A DNA stretch of 64,000 nucleotides from Clostridium sp. K13 (GCF_019734195.1 NZ_JAASHM010000001.1:124001-188000); one strand, 5' to 3'; shown: positions 34,754 to 43,717, numbered from the stretch's first letter. Notes: generated from the sequence alone by a model not told the origin. Numbers and translations are program-made.

Positions 34754-35575
34754 CTAGCACATTCCACCGCCGCCTGAATTTCCACACATATTCATTCCGT
34801 TTCCGCCACCCATTAAGCTTTGCATAAGCATATTTTGCATAGGATTACTACCTCCACCCATGCCACCCATCATGTTAGCTATATTACCCATAGGATTAGC
34901 ATTGTTAGCAGCATTATTCATTCCATTAGCAGGATTAGAGTTATTCATAGGATTAGCGCCACCAGCAGGATTAGCTCCGCCCATTGGACTACCAGCAGAA
35001 TTATTCATAAACATATTTAAAATATTAGGATCTATTCCGCCTCCACCACCGGAGCCACCGCACATATTGTTTGTTTGACCGCCGCCACCACACATATTAT
35101 TGTTATTATTATTAGCACTGTTATATTGCATTGCTCTAGCATAATTTGCTTTCATTTGTCTAACTTTTTTTACAAGAATCATTAAAGCTTGTTGATATTC
35201 TTCATTATTAGGATTTAATTCAGCTGCTGTTTTTAAATGATTTACACCAGCTTGAAACCATCCTTTCTTTAATAAAACAAATCCTTGTAGATAATTCCAT
35301 TCTGGGGAAGTCTTATCAGCTATTAGATTAAGCTCTGTTTCAGCTGATAAAAATTGCTGATTTTCGATTAAGCTTCTTATATCTTTATATTTTAGGTTAT
35401 TAGTCAATAAAGTATAAGCCTGATTTATCTCCTCGAGTTTATCCTCTGCAAGGGGTTCTTCAATGGAATCATTAAAATTATTTACACTATAGGTATTAGC
35501 TAATGATTCGTAAGCATCTTTAATTTCGTTTAATGAAGCATTTGGTCTTATGCCAAGCACTTTATAAGGGTTCAT
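34754..35575 (-). CDS. J-domain-like protein lacking HPD, with Gly/Asn/Met/Cys-rich tail
   Basis: 273 residues. N-terminus MNPYKVLGIRPNASLNEIKDAYESL matches DnaJ helices I-II, but where HPD should follow it reads ANTYSVNN, so Hsp70 stimulation is unlikely. EEINQAYTLLTN matches helix III-IV. Residues about 80-130 (PEWNYLQGFVLLKKGWFQAGVNHLKTAAELNPNN) look like a TPR pair. The last 120 residues are low complexity: Asn, Gly and Met runs with several MCGG units and GGGGMC at the very end. ATG 35575 behind AAGGAGA. Related in its TPR part to the next upstream gene. Confidence 0.8.
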   Translation of the reverse strand: MNPYKVLGIRPNASLNEIKDAYESLANTYSVNNFNDSIEEPLAEDKLEEINQAYTLLTNNLKYKDIRSLIENQQFLSAETELNLIADKTSPEWNYLQGFVLLKKGWFQAGVNHLKTAAELNPNNEEYQQALMILVKKVRQMKANYARAMQYNSANNNNNNMCGGGGQTNNMCGGSGGGGGIDPNILNMFMNNSAGSPMGGANPAGGANPMNNSNPANGMNNAANNANPMGNIANMMGGMGGGSNPMQNMLMQSLMGGGNGMNMCGNSGGGGMC

Positions 35576-35667
35576 ATATAAATCTCCTTAGAAAAGATTA
35601 CTGAATTATTATAATATATTCAGAGTAATCTAAATAAGTGCTTCATATAAATTCTTAGAATTAAAGA

Positions 35668-36105
35668 TTAAATACAATCAATTAAATCTCCACCCATACA
35701 TTCACAACATTGATCTAAGCATATTAAATCGCAGCAACTAAAATTACCACAGTCACAACAATCACAACAGTCATCGCAACAGCAGCAAGAACAGCCACGA
35801 TTACGACGTCTATAGCCATTGTTATAATAATCATCAGAGTAATGTCTATGCCTACTCATTAAGCTAATAAGATGATTTTTATATAGTGTATTATTAGGAG
35901 AAAGAGAAACAGCTGTTTTTATATGACTTAAAGCTTCATCAAACCAAGCTTTTTTTTCTAATAATAAACTATAAAGATAATGATAATCAGCATTTTCGTT
36001 AGAATATGAATATAATAAGCTTTCAGCTGATAAAAAATCTCTTTTATTAATTAGATTAATAATTTTGATAAATGAATTATTGTTAATAGAATATGAACTA
36101 TTCAT
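35668..36105 (-). CDS. TPR-like protein with cysteine-string tail
   Basis: 145 residues. The N-terminal 95 match the TPR part of the J-like neighbour: FLSAESLLYS against FLSAETELNL, and ADYHYLYSLLLEKKAWFDEALSHIKTAVSLSPNN against PEWNYLQGFVLLKKGWFQAGVNHLKTAAELNPNN. A basic patch RRRNRG follows, then a 42-residue tail with 17 cysteines (GCSCCCCDDCCDCCDC and on). Such a tail could bind metal, form disulfides or be lipid-modified. The arrangement recalls eukaryotic cysteine-string proteins, a resemblance and not homology. Start ATG 36105 behind AAGGAG; GTG 36114 overlaps the ribosome binding site. First gene of the - strand locus. Confidence 0.8.
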   Translation of the reverse strand: MNSSYSINNNSFIKIINLINKRDFLSAESLLYSYSNENADYHYLYSLLLEKKAWFDEALSHIKTAVSLSPNNTLYKNHLISLMSRHRHYSDDYYNNGYRRRNRGCSCCCCDDCCDCCDCGNFSCCDLICLDQCCECMGGDLIDCI

Positions 36106-36291
36106 AATAATCACTCCTTAAGATATAGTATATAAGTATTAATTAGTTAAAAGTAATATTGTATTTATTATATACAATATTAAGAAATAAATCATTATTT
36201 AGAAAAAACAAAAGAAAAATTTAAAGATAATATTTACTATTATATAATAATTATGTTAGAATTATAAAAAATAATTTAAAAGGAGATAATT

Positions 36292-36645
36292 ATGGAAAAG
36301 TTATTTTTACAATATCCAAAATGTACTACTTGTAGGAAAGCTAAAAAGTTTTTAATAGAAAACAATGTAAGTTTTAATGATAGAGATATTACTATAGATA
36401 ATCCAACAGTAGAAGAATTAGAAAGATGGATAGAGTTAAGTGGATTAGAAGTTAAGAAATTCTTTAATACTTCAGGTGTATTATATAGAGAGATGAATTT
36501 AAAAGACAAAATAAAAGAAATGTCAAAAGATGAAATGATAAAGCTTCTTGCAACTGATGGAAAGCTTCTTAAAAGACCACTTTTAATATGTGAAGATAAA
36601 GTATTAGTTGGTTTTAAGGAAGAACAATATAAAGAAATATTATAA
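36292..36645 (+). CDS. ArsC/Spx-family thioredoxin-fold protein
   Basis: 117 residues of the ArsC/Spx/YffB superfamily. N-terminal KCTTCRKAKKFL gives a C-x2-C redox pair (Cys 10, Cys 13), then RDITIDNPTVEEL, KKFFNTSGVLYREMNL and the cis-Pro region LLKRPLLI. True Spx has a polymerase-binding surface, and arsenate reductases a single Cys with three Arg; this pattern best fits the uncharacterised arsenate reductase family/YffB-like members. ATG 36292 behind AAAAGGAG. Single-gene transcript. Confidence 0.85.
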   Translation: MEKLFLQYPKCTTCRKAKKFLIENNVSFNDRDITIDNPTVEELERWIELSGLEVKKFFNTSGVLYREMNLKDKIKEMSKDEMIKLLATDGKLLKRPLLICEDKVLVGFKEEQYKEIL

Positions 36646-36667
36646 AGTTAAAGAAAGTATATATAAA

Positions 36668-36713
36668 AATAATCTATTGGGTAATATTAATTCAATAGAT
36701 TATTTTTTATTTT
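36668..36713 (+). terminator. Terminator after ArsC/Spx-like gene
   Basis: AATAATCTATTG (36668-36679) and CAATAGATTATT (36693-36704), then TTTT. Confidence 0.9.
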
Positions 36714-36839
36714 AAGAAGTCTATGTTATTGTGGTAAAATATTTATTAGTGGTTTTTTATTGATAATTTTATCTATATAAAAAGCATTAATAAGTATTTA
36801 TATAATAAATACAAAGTTTATTTAATGAGGTGGAAGAAG

Positions 36840-39800
36840 TTGGACATAACACAATTAAATACTTTAATATTAAAAAAAGATACGAACAATCGTCTACATA
36901 AAGGGATGAGATGTTATAAGGAAGGATTAGTATTGGATGTTAAGTCTATGGCAGATAAAGATTATGGCTCTTTAGATATTTATGGAAAAGTAATGTCAAC
37001 TACTGATATTAATGTTTATAATACTAACTTATCTTTTGATATAAAGAAGAACGATTTAATTTATACAGAATGTAATTGTATTGATTTTGAAAATAACTGT
37101 GATTTTAATTCTACATATATATGCAGGCATATTGGAGCCACATTTTACAAGTTTATTGAAGCTGTGGAAGAAAAGAAAAGGTTAAAAAATAAATCAGATA
37201 TTGTTACAAATGAGAGAAAAAAATTAGATTATGCTGAAATTATTTTAAAGGAAATTGATAGAATTATTAGACATAAAAAAGAAAAGGTAAACTTAAAAAT
37301 AAATATTAGTAAAAAAAGCTTAAGTAAATATGATTTTTATTATGAGTTAGATTTAAAGATAGGAACTAAAAAATATTATGTGGTAAAAAATATAGCTGAT
37401 TTAATTAATGCTAGAAAAAATAATATAAGAATATCATATGGAAAAGAATTTAAATATGATCCTGTAATTCATTATTTTTCAGAGGATGATGAGAGAATTT
37501 TAAATTTTATTGAAGAATATGTATCATTAAGGCAACCTTTTGAAAAAGAGTATTCTGTGCAAAGGATAACTAATAATGTTTTTGGAAGTAATAAAACTTT
37601 ATTTATTCCACAAAGTGCTTTAAGAAGATTTTTAAATAATATTAAAAGTGAAAGTATTTCAATTACTAATGAAAATCAGACTATTGAAGACATTGAGGTT
37701 GTTAAGAGTGATTTACCTATAAAGTTTAATATAAAAGAAGAGGAAAGTGAAATAAAATTATCATCTACTTCAGAGTTACCAAGATCTATGACTTATAAGG
37801 GCGATGTTTATTTATATAATAATAAATTATATTTACCATCATTAAAGCAAATAAAATATTATAAATCTATAAATAATATTTTAAATAAAGAAAGTGTTAT
37901 TTCCTTTAAAAATAAAAATAAGCAAGAAGTAATTAATAAGGTAATACCATTATTAGAAATTATAAGTGATGATATATATATCGAGGATAGTTTAAGTAAA
38001 AATATAATTAAAGAAGATTTAAAAGTTGAAGTTTATTTTGATAGAGAAAGAAACAAAACTTGGGCTGAAGTTAAAGCTATTTATGGTGATTCGAACTTTA
38101 ATATATTAAAGGGGCCTAAGGATAATGAGTATATAATCAGAAATATAAATGAAGAAGAAAAATTAGAAAAAGAATTAAATGATTTATCATTCTATAGAAA
38201 TAATGAAAAATTTATTTTTAATGGAAGTGATGAAAAGCTTTTTGATTTACTTTCAGGAGATTTAAGAAGTCTTAAGGAAAAAGCTACAATTTTTTACTCT
38301 GATAGATTTAGAGAAAGAAAAATTTATGGTTCTACATCAATTAATGCAAAAATTTCAGAAGGAAGTGGGAACTATTTAGATTTTACATTTAGTATTGAAA
38401 ATGTAAATGAAGATGAGTATAAGAAGATACTTCAAGCTTTTAAGGAAAATAGAAAGTTCTTTAAGTTAAAAGATGAAAGTTTTATTGATTTCAGAGATGA
38501 AGAAGTTAGAAAATTATTTAATCTTGTTGATAGTTTAAGTGATGATGTAAATATAAAGTCTAATGAGATAAAGGTTCATAAAAGTAAATCAATATTTTTA
38601 AATGAGTGTATAAAGGATAATAATTTATTATTTGTTGAAGGAAAGGATATTGTAAAGCATATTGCAAATAAAGTAGAAAACCTAGAGGAAATAGATTATA
38701 AAATTCCACAAGAATTAAAAGCAACTTTAAGAGATTATCAATTAACAGGGTTTAAATGGTTTAAAACATTAAGTCATTATGAGTTTGGTGGAATACTAGC
38801 TGATGAAATGGGATTAGGGAAAACAATACAAACTATTGCATTTTTATTATCAGAAAAAAATAAAAAAAGTATTATAATTACACCAACATCATTAATATAT
38901 AATTGGAGAAGTGAATTCGAAAAGTTTGCACCTACAATGAAGATAAAAGTTGTTCATGGTAATAAAGAAGATAGAATATTTACAAAAGAAGAAATAGAAG
39001 AATTTGATGTATTATTAACTACCTATGGAACTTTACGAAATGATTACGATTTATATGAAAATATAAAATTTGATTTTTGTATAATAGATGAAGGGCAAAA
39101 TATTAAAAATCCTTTATCACAAAGTAGTGAGGTAGTAAAGGAGTTAAATGCAAAAGTGAAATTTGCATTAACAGGTACTCCTATAGAAAATAATTTAATT
39201 GAGTTATGGTCATTATTTGATTATATTTTACCAGGATATCTTTATTCAAAAAGAAAGTTCCAAGATAAGTTTATTAAAGCAGAGAAGGGTTCAGAAGAGC
39301 TTAAAAAACTTATTAAGCCATTTATATTAAGAAGATTAAAAAGTGATGTAATGAGTGAACTACCAGATAAAATTGAAAAGAGATTTTTAATAGAAATGAC
39401 AGAAGAACAAAAGAAGGTATATAAGGCTTATGTAGATGATGTTAAGATAAAAATGAAAGAGAAAGATTTTACTAAAGATAAAATAACAATTTTCTCTTAT
39501 TTAACTAAGCTAAGACAGCTTACATTAGATCCTTCAATATTAATAGATGGATACACTGGTGGTAGTGGTAAGATAGATGTTACTGTAGAACTTGTAGAAA
39601 ACTTTATAAAAGAAAATCATAAAATACTTCTATTTTCACAATTTACATCCGTACTTGATAGCATAAAAAATATATTGGAAGCTGAGGGAATAGAGTGTTT
39701 CTATTTAGATGGATCAACAAAGGCTTCAGAAAGAGTACAGTTAGTTAATGAATTTAATGCTTCAGATAAGGTAAAGATATTCTTAATTTCATTAAAGGCT

Positions 39801-40085
39801 GGAGGAACAGGGCTTAATTTAACATCAGCAGATGTAGTAATTCATTTTGATCCATGGTGGAATCCAGCAATTGAAGATCAAGCAACAGATAGAGCTCATA
39901 GATTTGGGCAAAAGAATGTTGTAGAAGTAATTAAGCTTATCTCAAAGGGGAGTATAGAAGAGAAAATAATAAAGCTTCAGGAAAGTAAAAAAGAAATAAT
40001 AAATGAGATAATGAGTGGAAATTATACTAATGGAGGATTCCTTAGTAGCTTAAGTTCTGATGAAATAAAAGAGCTTTTTAATTAA
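36840..40085 (+). CDS. SWIM zinc-finger SNF2-family helicase
   Basis: 1,081 residues. N-terminal SWIM zinc motif C78-x-C80-x14-C95-x-H97. A bacterial SNF2-associated region follows to about 610, then the two RecA-like domains: ADEMGLGKT (654-662), DEGQ (750-753; DEAH-box equivalent), LTGTPIENN, and C-terminal LISLKAGGTGLNLTSADVVI and DRAHRFGQ. Such Rad54/HepA-like ATPases move along double-stranded DNA and remodel protein-DNA complexes; exact task unknown. TTG 36840 is favoured as start, six bases behind GAGGTGG; ATG 36825 overlaps that site. Stand-alone gene, no methylase or nuclease partner, so not an obvious defence operon. Confidence 0.92.
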   Translation: MDITQLNTLILKKDTNNRLHKGMRCYKEGLVLDVKSMADKDYGSLDIYGKVMSTTDINVYNTNLSFDIKKNDLIYTECNCIDFENNCDFNSTYICRHIGATFYKFIEAVEEKKRLKNKSDIVTNERKKLDYAEIILKEIDRIIRHKKEKVNLKINISKKSLSKYDFYYELDLKIGTKKYYVVKNIADLINARKNNIRISYGKEFKYDPVIHYFSEDDERILNFIEEYVSLRQPFEKEYSVQRITNNVFGSNKTLFIPQSALRRFLNNIKSESISITNENQTIEDIEVVKSDLPIKFNIKEEESEIKLSSTSELPRSMTYKGDVYLYNNKLYLPSLKQIKYYKSINNILNKESVISFKNKNKQEVINKVIPLLEIISDDIYIEDSLSKNIIKEDLKVEVYFDRERNKTWAEVKAIYGDSNFNILKGPKDNEYIIRNINEEEKLEKELNDLSFYRNNEKFIFNGSDEKLFDLLSGDLRSLKEKATIFYSDRFRERKIYGSTSINAKISEGSGNYLDFTFSIENVNEDEYKKILQAFKENRKFFKLKDESFIDFRDEEVRKLFNLVDSLSDDVNIKSNEIKVHKSKSIFLNECIKDNNLLFVEGKDIVKHIANKVENLEEIDYKIPQELKATLRDYQLTGFKWFKTLSHYEFGGILADEMGLGKTIQTIAFLLSEKNKKSIIITPTSLIYNWRSEFEKFAPTMKIKVVHGNKEDRIFTKEEIEEFDVLLTTYGTLRNDYDLYENIKFDFCIIDEGQNIKNPLSQSSEVVKELNAKVKFALTGTPIENNLIELWSLFDYILPGYLYSKRKFQDKFIKAEKGSEELKKLIKPFILRRLKSDVMSELPDKIEKRFLIEMTEEQKKVYKAYVDDVKIKMKEKDFTKDKITIFSYLTKLRQLTLDPSILIDGYTGGSGKIDVTVELVENFIKENHKILLFSQFTSVLDSIKNILEAEGIECFYLDGSTKASERVQLVNEFNASDKVKIFLISLKAGGTGLNLTSADVVIHFDPWWNPAIEDQATDRAHRFGQKNVVEVIKLISKGSIEEKIIKLQESKKEIINEIMSGNYTNGGFLSSLSSDEIKELFN

Positions 40086-40088
40086 TAT

Positions 40089-40126
40089 AAAAGAGCACTG
40101 AAAATATTAATTCAGTGCTCTTTTCA
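40089..40126. terminator. Bidirectional terminator
   Basis: AAAAGAGCACTGAA (40089-40102) and TTCAGTGCTCTTTT (40111-40124); serves the SNF2 gene and, on the - strand, the glmS transcript. Confidence 0.88.
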
Positions 40127-40138
40127 TATTATATTAAA

Positions 40139-40306
40139 TTAATTAGATTCTTTTAATAAATTTTCAAGGTCAGAAATAATAACTTTAACTAAATCCAACT
40201 TTCCTTTTGCATAATCAGGATCATTTAACCAATCTATGCCCATTGATAAACATTTTTCAGTTTCTTTATATTCACTTAATAATTTTAATATTATATCATT
40301 ATTCAT
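40139..40306 (-). CDS. Small protein, 55 aa, downstream of glmS
   Basis: Open frame ATG 40306 to TAA 40139-40141, beginning MNNDIILKLLSEYKETEKCL and ending LENLLKESN. The charge distribution is protein-like: two predicted amphipathic helices around DWLNDPDYAKGKLDL. GAGGGG lies about 11 bases upstream of the ATG, a usable but long spacing. It follows glmS on the same strand by 35 bases with no terminator between, so it would be cotranscribed and cut by the same ribozyme. No family recognised. Confidence 0.55.
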   Translation of the reverse strand: MNNDIILKLLSEYKETEKCLSMGIDWLNDPDYAKGKLDLVKVIISDLENLLKESN

Positions 40307-40341
40307 ATAATTTCAGCCCCTCTTCATACTATAAAATTTAA

Positions 40342-42165
40342 CTACTCAACAGTTACTGATTTTGCTAAGTTTCTTGGCTTATCAACATCGCAACCTTTTT
40401 GTTTTGCAATATAGTAAGAAATTAATTGAAGAGGAACAACACTTACAAGTGGAGTTAGTATATCAATAGTTTTTGGAATATAAACTATTGAATCAACAAC
40501 TTCTTTAGAAGTAGTATCACCTTCATTTACAACAGCAAAGATATTTCCACCTCTTGTAGAAACTTCTCTTACATTACTAATCATCTTGTCTTTTAAAGCT
40601 TCTTGAGTTAAAAGTGTAATTACAGAAGTATTTTTTTCTATTAAAGCAATAGGACCATGTTTTAATTCTCCACCAGCATAAGCATCACAATGGATATAAG
40701 ATATTTCTTTAAGTTTTAAAGAACCTTCCATAGCTACAGCATAATCAAGACCTCTTCCTAAGAAGTACATATCTTTGTGATTATAGTGAGAAGAAGCAAA
40801 TTTTTGAAGTTCATCCTTCATACCTAAAGCTTTTTCAATTTTGTTTGGTATTTCTAATAATTCAGATTTAATTTCTTCGATTTCACCTTTTGACATAGTG
40901 TCTTTTAATGAAGCAAAGTATAATCCTAAAATATAAAATGCTGCTAATTGAGTAACATATGCTTTTGTTGAAGCAACTGCTATTTCAGGGCCTGCTAAAG
41001 TATAGAATACATCATCAGCTTCTCTTGAAACAGAAGAACCAACAACGTTAGTAATAGCTAAGACTCTAGCACCTTGTTTTTTAGCATCTCTAAGAACAGC
41101 TAAAGTATCAGCAGTTTCACCAGATTGAGATACAACTATTAATAATGTTTTATTTGTTATCATAGGATCTCTATATCTAAATTCAGATGCAATATCAATT
41201 TCAACTGGAATTTTAGCGAATTTTTCTATTACTGTCTTACCAACAACTCCAGCATGATAAGCAGTACCACAAGCTACTACATAGATTTTATCAAAGTTTT
41301 CTAACTGTTCTTTAGTAAATGTAATATTATCAAGTGTTATTTCTTTACCTAAAGCTATTTTACCAGCTAGAGTATCTTTAACAGCTTTTGGTTGTTCGTG
41401 AATTTCTTTTAACATGAAATCTTCAAAACCACCTTTTTCAGCTGCATCTATATTCCAAGTAACGTGATAAATTTCCTTTTCTATTTTTTCGCCTTCTTCA
41501 TTTTTAAGTTCAATACCTTTTTCTGTAAGAATTGCAAATTCTTTATCTTCTAAAAGGTAAACTTCCCTAGTATGGTTTAAAACTGCAGGAATATCTGAAG
41601 CAATGAAGCTTTCATCAGTACCAAGCCCAACTATAAGAGGACTATCTTTTCTAACAGCAATTATTTTATCAGGTTCATTTTTAGCAATAACACCAATAGC
41701 AAAACTTCCTTCAAGTTTAGAAGTTGCTTTAACTACAGCTTCAAATAAATCACCTTCATAATAGTAATCAACTAAGTTTGGTATAACTTCAGTATCTGTT
41801 TCAGAGAAGAAAGTATAACCTTTTGAAGTTAACCATTCTCTTAATTTCATATAGTTTTCTATTATACCATTGTGAACAACACTAATTGTAGCATTCTCTG
41901 TAGTATGAGGGTGAGAGTTAACATCAGATGGCTCACCGTGAGTAGCCCATCTTGTGTGTCCAATTCCTATATGACCTTCAATAGGATTTTCAATTAAGCT
42001 AGTAGCTAAATTATTTAAACGACCTTTAAATTTTCTAACATTAATTCCGTTATTAAGAATTGCAACTCCAGCAGAGTCATAACCTCTATATTCTAATTTT
42101 GATAAACCTTCTACTAATAAAGTAGATGCTTGTCTCTTTCCAACATAACCAACTATTCCGCACAT
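40342..42165 (-). CDS. glmS: Glutamine-fructose-6-phosphate aminotransferase (isomerizing)
   Basis: Makes glucosamine-6-phosphate from fructose-6-phosphate and glutamine, the entry step to peptidoglycan and other amino sugars. 607 residues. N-terminal glutaminase domain with catalytic Cys immediately after Met (MCGIVGYVGKRQ), GHTRWATHGEPSDVNSHPH and SFAIGVI. C-terminal two SIS domains: ACGTAYHAG, VSQSGETADT, ASTKAYVTQ and final KPRNLAKSVTVE. ATG 42165 behind GGAAGGAA. A GlmS ribozyme lies in its leader (42270-42551), so expression falls when product accumulates. A 55-aa frame follows. Confidence 0.98.
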   Translation of the reverse strand: MCGIVGYVGKRQASTLLVEGLSKLEYRGYDSAGVAILNNGINVRKFKGRLNNLATSLIENPIEGHIGIGHTRWATHGEPSDVNSHPHTTENATISVVHNGIIENYMKLREWLTSKGYTFFSETDTEVIPNLVDYYYEGDLFEAVVKATSKLEGSFAIGVIAKNEPDKIIAVRKDSPLIVGLGTDESFIASDIPAVLNHTREVYLLEDKEFAILTEKGIELKNEEGEKIEKEIYHVTWNIDAAEKGGFEDFMLKEIHEQPKAVKDTLAGKIALGKEITLDNITFTKEQLENFDKIYVVACGTAYHAGVVGKTVIEKFAKIPVEIDIASEFRYRDPMITNKTLLIVVSQSGETADTLAVLRDAKKQGARVLAITNVVGSSVSREADDVFYTLAGPEIAVASTKAYVTQLAAFYILGLYFASLKDTMSKGEIEEIKSELLEIPNKIEKALGMKDELQKFASSHYNHKDMYFLGRGLDYAVAMEGSLKLKEISYIHCDAYAGGELKHGPIALIEKNTSVITLLTQEALKDKMISNVREVSTRGGNIFAVVNEGDTTSKEVVDSIVYIPKTIDILTPLVSVVPLQLISYYIAKQKGCDVDKPRNLAKSVTVE

Positions 42166-42269
42166 AAATAAATCTTCCTTCCAAATTTTAAATTATTTTT
42201 TATGATTTTATTGTGAGAAGATATTCTAGTATTTAAAAAAGGGTATACTAATACTAGGACATCAAAAAA

Positions 42270-42551
42270 CACAATGAAGGTTTTAACACCAGACTAGGAT
42301 TGTCCTACAAATCACTTCATAGTTTTACTAGTCGCTAACGGTAGTGCGATACCGTGGGGCACCCGCCGAAGAATTCGATTCTCCCCATCCTCGTCAACTT
42401 AAGTGAGCCTCTAAATCTTCGATTTAGTCAGGCGAACTTACTCAGCGGAAGCTGAGTTTCCTTAGGGTTAGGCAAATTTATTTTTAATTACTAAAATTAT
42501 AATTATATTTTGCCCAATTAAGGATTATAAATTCACTTAAGTTCTGGCGCT
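42270..42551 (-). ncRNA. glmS ribozyme: GlmS self-cleaving ribozyme/riboswitch
   Basis: Reading the - strand, the cleavage motif A|GCGCCAGAAC (plus bases 42541-42551) is followed by P1 AACTTAAGTGA, a long insertion, and TCACTTAAGTT closing P1. The core then reads TTGACGAGGATGGGGA, ATCGA, TTCGGCGGGTGCCCCA, the P3 hairpin CGGTATCGCACTACCG, and GACTAG...CTAGTC (P4) ending near 42292. These match the known core (GACGAGGNUGGGG, UUCGGCGG). The class is activated by glucosamine-6-phosphate, cutting the mRNA and lowering GlmS. The P1 arm here is extended to about 140 bases with two inner hairpins (CTCAGC/GCTGAG, CTAAATC/GATTTAG). Confidence 0.95.
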
Positions 42552-42625
42552 TTTATGAAATTATTTTCTGGCATTTTACTATAATAATCACTTCCTTTAT
42601 CAATTATTTAGTATACCACCACATC

Positions 42626-42653
42626 ATTTTACCATAAAAATAAAATTTGTCTA
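42626..42653 (-). promoter_or_regulatory. glmS promoter
   Basis: - strand -35 TAGACA (42648-42653), 16 bases, extended -10 TGG-TAAAAT (42626-42631), about 65 bases before the ribozyme cut site. The rest of 42660-42982 is AT-rich; I see no firm promoter for the L25/Ctc gene there (weak TTGAAA-18-TAAAGA at 42875-42904). Confidence 0.6.
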
Positions 42654-42982
42654 CAGTGAAACTAAAAAATGGGATACAATCCTTAAATTGTAACAATATG
42701 CAATATTAATATATGCAAAAAAGAAAATAAAGTAGATAAAAATAATAAAATCAGGAAAAATGAAAAAGTTTTTTTGAGTAAATGTTTTCTATAATATATA
42801 GAAAGTAAAGTTAAAAGAATAATTTTATTAATAGTAAATTTAAAATTATTAATATTTAATTATATAAGAAGTTTTTGAAAAAATAATATTTTTATGGATA
42901 AAGAGTAAATGTAATGTATAAATTCAATAATATTTGTCAACAATACATAAGAGAATTTTAAAAACATTGGAGGTAATGTGAA

Positions 42983-43588
42983 GTGTCAAATTTAGAAATG
43001 AATAAAAGACCTATAGATGTTCCCAATAGTGCAAAGAAAGCAAGAAGAAATGGGAAGGTTCCAGGTGTATTATACGGTAAGAAGATTAATAACTTATTGT
43101 TTGAAGTTGGAGAATTAGAATTATGCCATGAAATAGGTGTTAATGGAGAACATGGTGTATTAGAATTTAACTTAGATGGAGAAACTCATAAGGGATTAAT
43201 AAAGGAAGTACAAAGAGATCCAGTTACTAATAAAATAATTCACTTAGACTTAGAAGAGTTAAAAGGTAAGAATAAAATAGTTTCAGCAGTTCCTATTCAT
43301 TATATAGGAGAAGAATATTTAAATAAAAAAGGAATTGTATTACAAAAAGAAAAAGATAGTGTAAAGGTAGAATGTTCAATAGAATCATTGCCTAAATATA
43401 TTGATTTTAATATCGGAACTGGAAATGTTGGATCAGTTTATAAATTTGGTGATTTAGAAGTTGCATCAGAAATATCTGTTTTAGATGATTTAAATTCAGT
43501 TATTGCTTCAGTAAGTTATGAACGTAAAACTGTTCAAGAAGATATGGAATTAGCACAAGAACAGGATACAAAAGGTATAGCAGAATAG
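42983..43588 (+). CDS. rplY: 50S ribosomal protein L25/general stress protein Ctc
   Basis: 201-residue two-domain form (TL5/Ctc). N-terminal 5S rRNA-binding domain has SAKKARRNGKVPGVLYGKKI and LIKEVQRDPVTNKIIHLDL; the C-terminal beta domain has KKGIVLQKEKDSVKVECSIESLPKYIDFNI. In Bacillus the homologue is stress-induced. Start GTG 42983 lies nine bases behind GGAGG; nearby ATG 42976 is out of frame. Stand-alone gene with its own terminator. Confidence 0.94.
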   Translation: MSNLEMNKRPIDVPNSAKKARRNGKVPGVLYGKKINNLLFEVGELELCHEIGVNGEHGVLEFNLDGETHKGLIKEVQRDPVTNKIIHLDLEELKGKNKIVSAVPIHYIGEEYLNKKGIVLQKEKDSVKVECSIESLPKYIDFNIGTGNVGSVYKFGDLEVASEISVLDDLNSVIASVSYERKTVQEDMELAQEQDTKGIAE

Positions 43589-43601
43589 AAAAAAATAAAC
43601 T

Positions 43602-43650
43602 AAAAATAATAGATATAGATAATTTTCTCTGTATCTATTATTTTTTTATT
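43602..43650 (+). terminator. Terminator after L25/Ctc
   Basis: AATAATAGATA pairs with TATCTATTATT (about 43632-43642), then TTTTTATTT. Confidence 0.85.
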
Positions 43651-43717
43651 TAAATTTTTTAAAGTTTGGTATATAATAACTAAAGTATGGATAGTGAAAA
43701 TGTTTAGGAGGGATAAT

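Noticed and set aside
34820-35078. Plus-strand frames over the J-like gene
   Set aside because: They are complements of the low-complexity Gly/Asn/Met tail, without ribosome binding sites.
36840-40085. SNF2 helicase as part of a phage-defence island
   Set aside because: No nuclease, methylase or other defence gene adjoins it, and it has its own terminator; SWIM-SNF2 proteins are common housekeeping-type genes in clostridia.
42240-42560. Possible rRNA or tRNA cluster suggested by locally high GC
   Set aside because: The GC-rich block is the GlmS ribozyme on the - strand; its core motifs match and no tRNA cloverleaf is present.
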